From contig QAOA01006931.1 of the NCBI GenBank assembly GCA_003255065.1, forward strand, positions 2,375,542 to 2,439,541: DNA of 64,000 bases, given 5' to 3'. The notes beneath the pieces were generated by a model, which was not told where the DNA came from, ran no database searches, and saw only the letters and a program-made list of their open reading frames with translations. The first letter of the stretch is position 1. Each line of letters starts with the position of its first letter. The translations under genes and the position numbers were made by a program. Of this stretch, positions 1-11,802 are shown in pieces. Source of the DNA: Cercis canadensis. Its lineage: Eukaryota > Streptophyta > Magnoliopsida > Fabales > Fabaceae.

Positions 1-68
1 ATACATGTGTTGCATGCTTAAAATCTATATTGGTTGTTATTGATGTACTATCTTTGTACCTAGTTGAA

Positions 69-384
69 GGCTAATTGGCTGAAATAATATATTTTTATAA
101 ACTATTTACAAAAATGAGATAATTTCTAAACTATTTACCTAAAATTGGTATTTTTAAATATTTTATTAATTTTTCAAAAAGTGTATATGAAGAATGTCTA
201 GCAGTGAACACACTTTAGGAGCTAAAGCATGTTCATTGCTAGACTTTTTTCATATACGTTTTTTNGATACATTTTTTGAAAAATTAATAAAATATTCAAA
301 AATATCAATTTTAAGTAAATAGTTTAAAAAATGTATAATTTATGTAAATAGTTTACAAAAGTATATTATTTAAATCAATTAACC
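69..384. mobile_element. Foldback MITE, Mutator-like, with 9-bp target duplication
   Basis: The two halves are near-perfect reverse complements. The left end reads GGCTAATTGG and the reverse complement of the right end reads GGTTAATTGA. The centre (about 197-245) is itself a hairpin. The flanks CTAGTTGAA (60-68) and CTTGTTGAA (385-393) agree at 8 of 9 bases, as expected for a 9-bp target-site duplication of a Mutator-like (MULE) element. There is no coding capacity. A single N at 265 in the right arm sits beside about 12 extra bases with no counterpart in the left arm, probably a joining error. Confidence 0.75.
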
Positions 385-797
385 CTTGTTGAATGTATTA
401 CTGTTGCTTTGGTTGCTCATACTTTCTTTATCAATGTTGCTTTTTTTTTATTTGATGTGAATGTTAGAATTAATCCAAGTCCATTTAGATTGACTATATG
501 AACCTTACAACCTGTGACACCTTGTTGTGTACCAGATTTAGATCTGGTAATATCACTTGAATCATGTTGCTTAGATATGAGCCCTACATTCTATTAAAGT
601 TCATCTCAACTATTAGATGTTGATGTGTTTTAATGGTTCATATGAGCTTTAATGGAATGGACGGCTAAAATTTGAGCAACATGACTCAAGTGACATGATC
701 GGATCTGGGTTCATGTGTACCTGATAATCCAAAGCCCCTTCAGTTGTTTCATCTTCTTCAAAATGATAAAGTATCTAAACATAAATTTCGAACCTTG

Positions 798-1220
798 TGA
801 ATTTTAAATTAACGAATTTTTTTATACCATAAATTTCAACAACTTAATTTCCTAGAATTTTCATCAATATTTAAAAGTTTATTTATTTTTATTATGAGGC
901 AAAGCACGCAATGGGCTTTTGTAGGCAACAGAAGATTACATTGACATAGGTGATAAGTAAAAAGAGTAATACGCAATGCCAAATATTTTTGACATAATTG
1001 ATTTACCGNTGAATTTTAAATTAACAAATTTTTTTATACCATAAATTTCAACAACTTAATTTCCTAGAATTTTCATCAATATTTAAAAGTTTATTTATTT
1101 TTATTATGAGGCAAAGCACGCAATGGGCTTTTGTAGGCAACAGAAGATTACATTGACATAGGTGATAAGTAAAAAGAGTAATACGCAATGCCAAATATTT
1201 TTGACATAATTGATTTACCG
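798..1220. repeat. 211-bp direct duplication around a single N (likely assembly artefact)
   Basis: Positions 798-1008 and 1010-1220 are almost identical 211-bp blocks separated only by the N at 1009. The same arrangement recurs at other single Ns in this window, which points to two overlapping contig ends placed side by side. The block itself is A+T-rich and non-coding. Confidence 0.85.
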
Positions 1221-3720
1221 TTGGCGCTCTATTTTTTCTACTATCATATAAATTTTAACTGATATATTGTATTATTAAATTCCATTCCCATTATCTTCAA
1301 TCACTAAATAATGAACATACAACTATACATAACATAATTAGTTCATAAATTTTTCAAAAATATTTGTTTTTAAATTTAAATCTTCATTCTTTCATGTTTT
1401 ATTATAAAATTCAGCTTCACTTATTTCATAAAAAAAAAGCCAATCTCTTAATAAAAGTAATAACAATATATAATTAAATAAAATATTTTTTTCGATAACT
1501 CCATCCCATTGTCTTTAATGCTTCTTCACTTTTTCTCTTCTTATCTCTAACTGTTTTTTTTTTTTCTATTTTTTTTGATCTAGAAATATTCAATGCATGA
1601 CCCACTTTGGTGAGACAGTAATTACTATCTAGACATTTTTTTTTCATTATATATTATTATTTATTCAAAATTTGTGATTTCAGTATTCAAATTCAAAACT
1701 ATAATCAAAATATCAAGAAAAATTCATAGTGATACAGTCAATATATGGCCTACATTTTATCAAGTCAAACATGTTGATGCGGACCTTGCATATCCATTGT
1801 GCAATTAGATTTTTTAAATCGTGTTTAAGGATTTGAATGGAAGAATTATTGTTTTGTTCATAACTTTCCAGATCCAATGACTGTTATGTAAGGTACTGCA
1901 GAGGCGTGATTCATGTGCAGCTAGGTAGTAGCCACCAACCTGATCAGCTAGGTAGGTGCATGCATGGAATAATGAGCACACACATATTCCCATGTTTCAC
2001 TAGTTACTAATTTCCGTATTTACCACGGAGGAAAAATTGCGACCGACCTTGGGGTTGGTTCATTATCCCTAGCTGGCAATTCTACTTACGGTAAATTTAC
2101 ATAAACCTCATCAAATCATTAATTAGATATATATCTCTTTTTCTTATTTTGTATTTTAAAACCTATTTTATGTCATAATTTACAAAAAATATTTTTTTAT
2201 TAGACTTTAGCATAACGGAAACTTCTCTTTCAAATTACATTACTTGGGGGTTTGTATAATTTTTCAAAACAAAAAAAAATAATTATGTAATTTCATCGAA
2301 TCTTAAAAGTTGTATAACTAACTTATGATCTTTTTATATACTAAAGTCTTGACACACAGGTTATGTGCGTGCGAATGTACTTTTTATTTATTTAATATGA
2401 TAGTTATTAGTAATTTTAGTGTGATAATAAAAATTAAAATGGGTGAGAGATTGGAGAGAAAAGAGAAAATATCAAAAAATTTAAAATTTTCTTTAAAAAG
2501 CTGTTTAAAAATAAAATATTTACATCCAGTGAGTAATTTTTTTTGGTTGAATAGTGAGTACCTTTTTTGAAAAAAATATATATACTAAAACATCATATTC
2601 AATTGCCTATTATATCATTAGATTAAGTTAGGGACACTTTAATAATTGAGCACTTAGTTTTCTATCATGGATTGAGATCCCATATTTAAATTTCACTAGA
2701 ACTCAGTGAGATGAAATTTTAGGAGAGAATAAACTACTTTATGTTGTGTAGCTTCCGCTTGATTAAAAATAAAAATTAGATTGAGTTACTAGACATGATC
2801 TAAAAAGAAACATCAAAATATGGATGAAAGATACCTCATTAGTTTATCTTCAAGAAAAGATGAGAGAATTCAGAAAAATTCTTAGCTAAGTATATCACTC
2901 ATGTCTTTTTTTTTTTTTTTTTCCTCTTCATAGATAATATATAGAGCTGATTCTTTTAGCTAGAAATATGAGCAAATGCAAAATTAAACTTAAAATCTTA
3001 ATTTTTTTAAAAAAATTCTATACTAATTAATTGTGCTGCGTGTGCTCATGTAAACATATTACTCACATCATCTATGTATTAAATCATAAATCACATAGCG
3101 TTACGTTCTTATTTCTACAATATAAAAACTTAAAATTTTAAAATATCCTAATTATTGAGAAACTGTGAGTTTAAGACTTTGATAGTCCGTTTGTTTTTAC
3201 TATTTTGTATTCGATCGGAGCAGAAATTTTTTTTAAGGAAATTTCACATTTTCCATATTTGGTGTTATAAAAAAAAATATTTTCCTGGTCAATAGTAAAA
3301 AACACTTCCAAGAATGGGCAAATGACTTCCTTTTCCAAAACAATTTAAGGCAACCCTACCAGATTACTGTCCACTCTCCAATCCAAGGAAGAATGATGCT
3401 GACCATATATATACCTTTTGCAGTGGTCTTGCCTTAAGCCGTTACACGAGTGCTAGAAATGTTTTGGTAATCGGTATAATTTGAATTAAAAAAATAAAAT
3501 AGTTGAGTTAAACTCAAATTATATCGAATAAAATATGTGGACGCTCTTAATCAAGAAACTGTGTGCGAATGCTTAAACATGGAAAAGCCAGATACATGTT
3601 ACATTGTACATTGCTTTCCCTGTGTGACTTATTTTGTTTGCACGTGAAACTGCTGCAACAATCGACATAGTAACCCATGCACAGTTACTATATGTTGAGT
3701 CCTTCTCTTAATTTATTATA
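1221..3720. other. A+T-rich intergenic DNA
   Basis: No convincing exon was found on either strand. Short open frames here, such as the one at 2325-2570, have low-complexity composition and no recognisable domain. The stretch contains poly-T runs and A+T-rich microsatellite-like tracts only. Confidence 0.6.
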
Positions 3721-4268
3721 GGCTTAATTGTAATTTTGATTCTTCTATTTTAACCACTTGAACGTTTTGGTCCTCCTTCTTTAAAAATAAACTATTGAGT
3801 TCATCTATATTCATAAAATGTACAAGTTTAGTCCATTTATCTTTAAGTCAAAATTCTTAGGTTTATTTCAAGATGTAAAGTTCTCTGATTCATAATCTCA
3901 CCGTTCAGATTGAAGAGCTACGTCTTGTGAATCTTTCCATTAAATTTCAGCTCGATCTAACGGTGAATAAGTCTAAATTTTTGGTTAAATGAAAACTTAT
4001 GGTTTTGGTATTTTGGGCTGAGTTTCACCGTTAGATCGAACTCAAATTTAGTGAGAAAGTTCACAAGATATAGCCCTTCAATCTGAACGGTGAGATTATG
4101 AATCAGAGAACTTTACACCTTGAAATAAACCTAAGAATTTTGATTTAAAGATAAATGAACTGAACTTGTACATTTTATGAATATAGAGGGACTCAATAGT
4201 TCATTTTTAAAGAAGGGGACCAAAACGTTCAAGTGATTAAAATAGGGGACCAAAATTACAATTAAGCC
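3721..4268. mobile_element. 548-bp palindromic MULE-type MITE with perfect 9-bp duplication
   Basis: The whole 548 bp folds back on itself: the first half (to about 3990) is the reverse complement of the second half with only scattered mismatches. Both termini read GGCTTAATTG inward. The 9-bp flanks are identical, TTTATTATA at 3712-3720 and at 4269-4277, which fits Mutator-superfamily transposition. There is no open frame of its own. It ends 182 bp before the start codon of the bHLH gene, and the right-hand duplication is part of the TATA-rich stretch used below as that gene's likely core promoter. Confidence 0.85.
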
Positions 4269-4270
4269 TT

Positions 4271-4286
4271 TATTATATATATATAT
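4271..4286 (+). promoter_or_regulatory. Likely TATA region of the bHLH gene
   Basis: A TATTATATATATATAT tract lies about 165 bp before the ATG at 4451 and is followed by a CT-rich leader (about 4300-4350) typical of plant 5' untranslated regions. Part of this tract is the target-site duplication made by the MITE at 3721-4268. A short upstream open frame (ATG at 4390, seven codons counting the stop) lies in the leader. The assignment rests on position and composition only. Confidence 0.45.
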
Positions 4287-4450
4287 GCCCAGTGTATTTT
4301 TCTCCTTTTGTTGCCTCCCTATCTTTGTCTCTCTCTCTTTCTCTCGCTCCGCCGAATTGTGTGTCAATTTGTGATTGCAGTACGTAATTATGTGTTGGCT
4401 CTTGATATAGATTACTTAAGAAAGAAGAGATTGTATATTAATTAATTAGT

Positions 4451-5836
4451 ATGTCTTTATCTTGTTCATCATCGCTTGTGTGTTTGGGGCAAGAAGGCTC
4501 ACCCGCACTTGAGCAGCATCTCCAATTCATTGTGCAGAGATGCCCCGAGTGGTGGGTGTACACCATCTTTTGGCAAGCTTCTAAAGATGGTAATGGCCGT
4601 GTATTATTACACTGGGGCGATGGCTTCTTCCGTGGTAGCAGGGAGTTGATGTCCAAGGCCATCACCACCACCAACAACAAGGAGCACCACCCAAGGAATA
4701 AGCTAATTCCCAACGACAACGACAATTATGGCGACATGGACATGGACAGATTGGCGGCTGGCCATGTAACTGCCTCTGAATGGTTTTACACGGTATCGAT
4801 GACACGATCGTTTGGCGCAGGTGATGGTACCGTAGTTGGGCGTGCTTTTAGCTCAGGCACAGATGTTTGGTTGGTTGGACTGAATGAATATCAGTTGGAA
4901 GAATGTGAGAGAGTTAGAGAAGCTCGTAGCCATGGCATCCAAACTTTAGTATGCATTCCCACTGCATCTGGAGTGCTTGAACTGGGTTCTTCGGACTTGA
5001 TCAAGAAGGATTGGGGCCTCGTGCAATTGGCCAAATCAATTTTTATGACAGCAACTCATCATCATCAGACTAATGGAGCAGTAGCAGTTTCACATAGTCC
5101 TCCCTGTGTAAGTTCTGCAGTGAGTGTCCCCTTTCTGCAGCATAACATAAAGAAACAGATGTTAAAACACAATAAGCAGCAAAAGATGATGATGATGACG
5201 AGTACTAGCATACAAGAGGAGAATGGATCTTCTTCCTCTGATTCTGATCAAGGACATGAACAAGATCATACTCCACTGAGGAGGCGAGGCAGATCCAGAA
5301 AGGCACCATCAGAATTGCCTCTGAATCACGTGGAGGCAGAGAGGCAGCGACGAGAGAGACTTAATCAAAGATTCTATGCTCTCCGTTCTGCTGTCCCCAA
5401 CGTATCCAAGATGGACAAAGCTTCTCTCCTTTCAGATGCTGTGGCCTACATCAATCAACTAAAGGCCAAAATTAAGCAGCTCGAGCTCAAGGCCAAGTTC
5501 CACCATCACCAACATCAACCCAAACATGAACCTTCACAATCACAGCATTCCTCAACTTGTGTTCCTGTCCCCAATAACAATATTTCTACCAATACCATGG
5601 GAGTTGAGGTCAAGATCGTGGGCATGGATGCCATGATAAGGGTTCAGTGCCTCGCTGTGAATCATCCGTCAGCAAGGTTGATGGATGCTCTAAGAGATCT
5701 CAATTTACAAATTCACCATGCCAGCATATCTAGCGTCAAAGACCTCATGCTACAAGATATTGTGGTTAGGGTTCCTCATGACCTCATGACCGAGGAGGTA
5801 ATGAAAAATTCCATTCTCCAAAGGTTGCAGAATTGA
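4451..5836 (+). CDS. MYC-type bHLH transcription factor (bHLH14/MYC2-like)
   Basis: Intronless gene for 461 residues. Residues about 19-197 form the bHLH-MYC N-terminal domain that in this family binds JAZ repressors and the Mediator subunit MED25. An acidic, Ser-rich linker (about 255-275) precedes an Arg/Lys-rich stretch and the bHLH at about 292-345. Its basic region has the His-Glu-Arg pattern ([15 protein letters not shown]) that contacts G-box/E-box DNA. The C-terminal 384-459 resembles the ACT-like dimerisation domain of MYC proteins. Length and lack of introns match the jasmonate-related subgroup that includes MYC2 and bHLH3/13/14/17; the rather short protein suggests a bHLH14-like member, but activator versus repressor cannot be told from sequence alone. 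Predicted nuclear. A His-rich run at 350-357 and a Met run near 246-249 are low-complexity oddities. Confidence 0.93.
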   Translation: MSLSCSSSLVCLGQEGSPALEQHLQFIVQRCPEWWVYTIFWQASKDGNGRVLLHWGDGFFRGSRELMSKAITTTNNKEHHPRNKLIPNDNDNYGDMDMDRLAAGHVTASEWFYTVSMTRSFGAGDGTVVGRAFSSGTDVWLVGLNEYQLEECERVREARSHGIQTLVCIPTASGVLELGSSDLIKKDWGLVQLAKSIFMTATHHHQTNGAVAVSHSPPCVSSAVSVPFLQHNIKKQMLKHNKQQKMMMMTSTSIQEENGSSSSDSDQGHEQDHTPLRRRGRSRKAPSELPLNHVEAERQRRERLNQRFYALRSAVPNVSKMDKASLLSDAVAYINQLKAKIKQLELKAKFHHHQHQPKHEPSQSQHSSTCVPVPNNNISTNTMGVEVKIVGMDAMIRVQCLAVNHPSARLMDALRDLNLQIHHASISSVKDLMLQDIVVRVPHDLMTEEVMKNSILQRLQN

Positions 5837-8223
5837 TGATATAAATATTAATTTCAATCTTCTTATTAATTTTGTCCTTGGCATTGAATTATTTTCTGTA
5901 GACATGCAGTACTTTTAAACTGAAAGTTCTTCCATCATATTGCAAAAGATTATTTGGAGATCGATTGCTCCAGAAATATTGATCTTTGCCCTTTCTTTCT
6001 TACCATGATTGTCGCTATACTATAATGCTACCGTCCTGTATAACACCTAGCTTGTAGTCCCTGACTCGATCCCACCTATGTATCAGTATAATTTTCTCTC
6101 TATTATTTCGATTTCTTCCTAATTTTTTCTCCCGTCCACGTACAATGAGAGATAGATTACTTAAAATTAATATAATTAGATTAATTTTAGTAGTCTTCTT
6201 CTGAGACACAACTCCAATTTCCATAACATTTAAAAAGCATGATATCGTGATCATTCTCAGTACTTAAACCATCTATGAGGTAATTAAGAAACCTTTTGGT
6301 TAAAAGTTTTTAGTCGAGTTATATTATTGATATCAACATCAAGAAGGTAGTTTCATGACTTTTATGTGTTGGGTACTAGAGTTTCCAAATCCTGGAAGTC
6401 GTTATGCTTACAAAAATATCAGAAATGCTACAGTGAACGGATTTAATGTGCCCAGCCAACTAACAGGGTAAATGTGCGATGAGATTCAAATACTGGATTC
6501 TAGTCCCCGAAGTATATAACATCTGATAGTGTACTTTGAATCTGTGCTTTAGTCTGGAAAAGTACTCAGCATCTATAGAGTGAAGATTTTCATATCTTTT
6601 ATTTATTATTCTTATTTTAGAAGTAATATTAGCCATTAGACAATCTTTAAAGAACAATTAAATGACAATTTCTAATTTAACAATCAGCAAGCATATATTT
6701 CATAGAATTGAAAATCTTGTATAGACAATCTATTAAATAACTAAACTTTCTTAATGACTATTTGTAATAAATGAATTGCTCTTGTACTGAATGGAATTAT
6801 CTGGTGTCAACTAGCTATAACATTTATTAAACCAACAAAAAATGGATATTCATTAAAAAAGAAAAAAACGAAAGCAGGAGTCATGGAATTCTAACTTTAA
6901 AAGAGAGGATATGTAAATTAGGTAATGGGAAGTTATTGGTTCAATGATTTAAGTTTTTATTTTTCATTTTTTGTGATTGGTTCAATGGTTAATGTGTTGT
7001 TTGGGAATTAACCCCTTTTCTTTGTAGGTTAGCTAACGACCCATAACTTAAGAGTGTGGCTATCACTAAAGATTAGATGCAGCTTTGAAGCTTGTATTGT
7101 ACCCGTCCGTTATTAAATTGCTCGTGTGCGGAGAATTTTCTTTTTTTTCCAATGTTTTGAGAATACAAGATTCCGTCAAAGTTGGTGGACGGGGCTCTGA
7201 CGAAAGTGACAAACTTTATTACTTTACCAGTTTGATGGATGGATGAAAATTTGATATTGGCCTAACAAAAAACACGTGTTATGAGAAGTTGAGAACCGGA
7301 TTCTTTTTTGAAGGAAAAAAAGTAAAGAGGAGGATGAAGTGGAGGACATTCCAATCTCCAGATGGGAATGCTATGCTAGGGTGCACCATATAATCTAACA
7401 TTAAATCGAAATAGAGACAATGGCTGTACTGATAGGGGTGGTTGCTGATAAGCGACGAGGAAGCAATTAAGTGTCACACCTACATCTACATGCCTACAAA
7501 TAGCGGTAGACAGGTCTAAAACAGAAAAAAGGCAATCGTGTATCCTTTGCATTCAGTTAACGTGGAACAATAATAACAATAGTAAATTAGTAATATACTT
7601 TTTGATCATTACAATTGCCTTTGCCCATTCCCTGGCTGATATCATATGATGTACGATGCCACTGGTTAGTGGGTGGTTCATGGTTGCAACAAGTTGTTAG
7701 TGGCAGGGAATTTAGTCAACATAACTTATGGCTATATCGTTTCCACGTGACAAGACGTGGACTGCAGTATAACGCCTGCTTTTGTATTATGTCAATAAGA
7801 ATAATAATCCGTTAAATCAATTACATAAAAATTATATTGAAATTCACTCCATAAAATTAAGAATATGTGATGCCCAGTTGGTCATGACGGTTTTCCCTTC
7901 TTTTAACTGTTAAGGAAATATCAGTCAGCTCATAAATAAGGCACCAGAAAAATTAAGTCAGCTTCAGTGTTAAAACAAAACAAGCCAAATTCTCACAAAA
8001 CATATATTATATAATTATATATGCAATTGATCGCCTTCTTTAATTTGTTGATAATCCGATAAAATTCAATCTAGTTGTAGCAAGGTTGATAATATATGAC
8101 AAGAGTGGAAAACACTTTTCAGATTATGCCTGCGGTTGACGCTGTAGAAAAACTGAGGGAACATTACATTTCATTTCAAAGCCCCAGCTTTTATGGACAC
8201 AAATTGAATAAAGTAGTTGGATT
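5837..8223. other. Intergenic DNA between bHLH gene and BODYGUARD-like gene
   Basis: A+T-rich, with no exon-like frame on either strand. It contains the 3' regions of two convergent genes. A G-box-like CACGTG occurs at about 7744-7749, but it lies far from any start codon and no function can be assigned. Confidence 0.55.
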
Positions 8224-11200
8224 TCACAATTTGGTGGTTTCAGTTTGGTAGATGGATACTGTAGGTAGGCAACTGTTTGGATTGCAATTGCTCCAAATCT
8301 GCTCCAGTTCTCGAGCAAAAGCTTTCTGTCTACCAACAACAATGGTAATGTGATCTTTGTTGTCAATGACTCTGACATGGGCACGAGGAATTCTTTTTTG
8401 GACCTCATAGCTACATTCAACTGGGATGAGCTCATCGTCTTTACCGTGGAACAGTGTAACTTTACAGTTGAGATTTTCTCTTACAGCATCCAGATATGCT
8501 TCCATTTTGCCCGCAGTTCCACATATAATGTTGTGGAGGGTATGCCAGGCTGCGTTGTGGGTGTGGCAGAAGAAACCTTCAAGCAAGAACGTCCTCACCC
8601 TGTTCAGTTGACCCATATTCAACACCGATCAGAGGACTGCATTCGCATTCATATCATAATACATTACATTATATGGTAGCTAAAGGTCTCTCTCAACAAT
8701 AACCATATCCTAATAAATATACATTATATATATATATACACATCTCCTTCATGCCCAACAAACTAGTATATAGGTCATTGAAGGTTTCTAATTAATGCAA
8801 CCATTAACTATCTGTCTACGTCTACTGTGCGTCTCAGACACATTTGACTTATGCTCCCTGGCCAGGGAAGAATCTTAAATTCACCAATGCACCCTAAAAT
8901 GTGGCTTTTTCAGAAAAATAAGAAGAAGAAAGTTGCCCCCGTTTTCATGTCGTATATGCTCAGTAGCTGAAAACAACTTTTTAAACAACTCCACAACCAC
9001 AAGACACTTTGGACACAGAATCGAGTATTTCTTTCTTCTGGACAGAAAAAAAGAATGGAAATTTTTTAAAATCATTGCCTTCTAAGCTTCCTTTCATTTA
9101 CTGAAGATGTGGGGCACTAAATGCGGCTGACTGAAAAGGAGATCCATTCCCAACTTCTAAATTCTAATGCGGCTGAACATTGAACACGTCTCCTATGGTT
9201 TAAAGTACATCTATGGTTTGTGATTTTTTTTTAAAAAAAATTTCTTAGAAGATATAATTTCTCAATATATAATATCCTTTATACGTAATTATTTTTAGTT
9301 GTATAGGAATAATTGGATAAATAAAAATAAAATCCATAACATGAATTACTCTGATTCTAATAACCAGAGACGTTATTGAAACCTATTAATAATTTGTTGT
9401 TGCCCTTGACATTAATTTGAATTTTCTTTCGTCATATAGGTCACAAATAGTATATATCTATCCTAAGTCGGTTCCAGGGTGTTTATAACGGAAATAAAAA
9501 AAATTTCAATTTATTAGAATCTAACTTACCTATTAAACCATGAAAAAAAAAACCCTATTAAACACTGAGTGATCTCAAAAGAATATAAAAGCATCAAAGA
9601 TAAGAAAACTCTATAGTTTTTTTGGATTGAAGATAATTTTCTTGCTGGGCCTGCTTTTTTTTTTTTTTGTAAGATCGATGTATTTTTTCCTTTTCGAATT
9701 TCTTAATAATTACCTTTCATGCTTGTTTTCTTCTTTTCCGACTCTTTGTAATATACTCAAAATTTTATATTCAGAACTTTTTAAGGAAAAAGGAAAGAGA
9801 AAAACTGTCCATAAATATGTTTTTCTTTATAGTACATAACTATCTTATTTAGATTAATAGCTGCTAAAGATATATAACATGCATAGTTTTTATCTATATT
9901 CCATAATAATATATATGTGATTCACACGATTTTTTTTCTATGTGATAGAACTATATTTACCAGAAATCAAGAGATCGATAAGATGAAGCACTTTTTTTTG
10001 TTAATGATAATTACAATTAAAAATTTGAAGTGACTGCTAATTTATTATTTTTCTTTATTATGTATGTTTTTAATTTATAATAAAAAGAGATTTAAAAGGT
10101 CACAATAATTTACTGTACGATATGAAGAATTTGAAAGATTTTTTTTTATATATGTATATTGTTTTGTTTTCTTTCGTCTGCTAATAAGATGAATAAAAGG
10201 CCCAATAAGGATCATTGAGAAATTTGAAAAAGAAAATGAAAGGCCTTTAAACATTGATAACATAGAAGAATATAACACTAGCTAATTTAATAAAAGAGAT
10301 TCTAGAGCGTAAAATTAATGTAACTTTGGTTGACTTATTCAGAGGGGAAGGAGGTTGAGGTTGTGGTTGTGGGTGGAAGAAAAAGAAATAGAAAGATTAA
10401 ATTAGATTACCTGTTTCGAGTGAGGAGTTTGGTTAGAAATTCCCAGAGGCGGTGGTTCTTGCAGATGAGCAAGCAAATCATCCGAGTTATGTGCTCGTAC
10501 CAGCAGGCTATGGACGCGCCGAACGCGATGGGAGGCCACACGCGCCGTGGGGCAACCTTTCTCATGACGTACTGTGTGGGCTGTGGTGTCCCCTTTGGTA
10601 CTGGATAAAATGGCTGTCATTAATGAATGAATTAATTAAATTGATAAATAAAAAGAAATAAATAAATGATAAGGAATGGAAAATGGAAGTTACTGGGGCA
10701 AGCAGGGTTAGGGACTTGACGGAATGAGGGTGTTTGACAGCAAGTGCGAGGGCCAAAATACATCCTAAAGAATGGGCCACAATGTGGAATGATTTCAGCT
10801 TGTGGGGCTCCAACACAGACCTCTCGATCATCTCTAAATGTTCTCTCAACGTGTACATCGACTCACTTGGCTTAGGACTCCTTCCAAACCCAAGCAGATC
10901 AACCGCAAATAGTCGATATCCACACCTGGTCGCGCTCGAGAAATTTGGGAACAATGTTTCCGTCCAAAATGATGATGATGAAATGAAGCCATGTATGAAT
11001 ATCACGTCTTCTCTTGCTTTCTCTGATCCATGTCATATTTATATACATATATATCACTCAGATCAGTCAATAAATAAGAATTGATACATCATATAAACAC
11101 TAACTAATTAATCGATGAGGGAAGGGACATTGGTTCTCTTGTGTCACTATCGAAAGAGGGGCAGAGTAAGGTGTTGTGTTGTTTACCTTTGCTAATAGGG

Positions 11201-11802
11201 GGCCCTTCACCTTGAGTTCTAACAAACAGACTACTACTAGTGCCTTTAGTAGTAGCACTAGTAGAAGTAGAAGATGTAGAACAAGAGATCCAACATGTGC
11301 ATAGTTTGCAATCACAGTCCGACCATCTTGGAATAGGATGGGATTCTTGTCTTCCAATCTTGCCCTCAAGCATTTCAACGATGGTGGAGTTCACTGTGAA
11401 GCTGGATGTGGAACACACGCTCCTCCCACCTCTATTGCTCTTCAGCTCATTCACCGTTAACCTTGACACCTCAGACACCAAAGAAGGACGAGAATAAAGG
11501 GTGTCGGAGATGTCCTCCAACTGTAATTTGCTTGACCTCAGTGAAACAATCTTGGATTCGCCTTTCTCAGAAACCAAGATCTTGCCGCTGCTGGTGATGG
11601 CTTCCTTTGCGGAATTAGAGCAATAGCATGGCTTCCACTCCGCTTCAATCAACAAGTCCACTACTTTGAAAATGAAACACAGAATAAAATCAACAAGGTC
11701 TAGAACACTGAAGGCAACAAAGCTCACTGCCTCGTTTATAACCCGCCCACTTAATGTCACTACCCATCTGGTTTTCCCCATTATGGCCATTTCCATGCAC
11801 AC
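8224..11802 (-). CDS. BDG: Alpha/beta hydrolase, BODYGUARD-like
   Basis: Four coding exons on the minus strand (11802-11187, 11010-10694, 10613-10411, 8599-8224) join in frame to 503 residues. An N-terminal hydrophobic stretch (about 20-50) precedes a variable Ser/Thr-rich region. The alpha/beta hydrolase fold starts near residue 206 with the oxyanion motif FIHGF. The nucleophile elbow is AHSLG with Ser286; the acid is probably Asp433 or Asp434 in HGKDDELIP, and His462 lies in NKDHITIV. The segments RVWPPIAFGAS and EGFFCHTHNAAWHT are characteristic of plant BODYGUARD proteins, extracellular enzymes needed for normal cuticle formation whose exact substrate is unsettled. In-frame Met codons at 11802, 11796, 11790 and 11781 leave the exact start open. 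Intron 3 is long (about 1.8 kb) and A+T-rich without visible genes. Confidence 0.9.

Noticed and set aside
8350-8679. Plus-strand open frame across the BODYGUARD-like last exon
   Set aside because: Antisense shadow; the minus-strand frame encodes conserved alpha/beta hydrolase residues.
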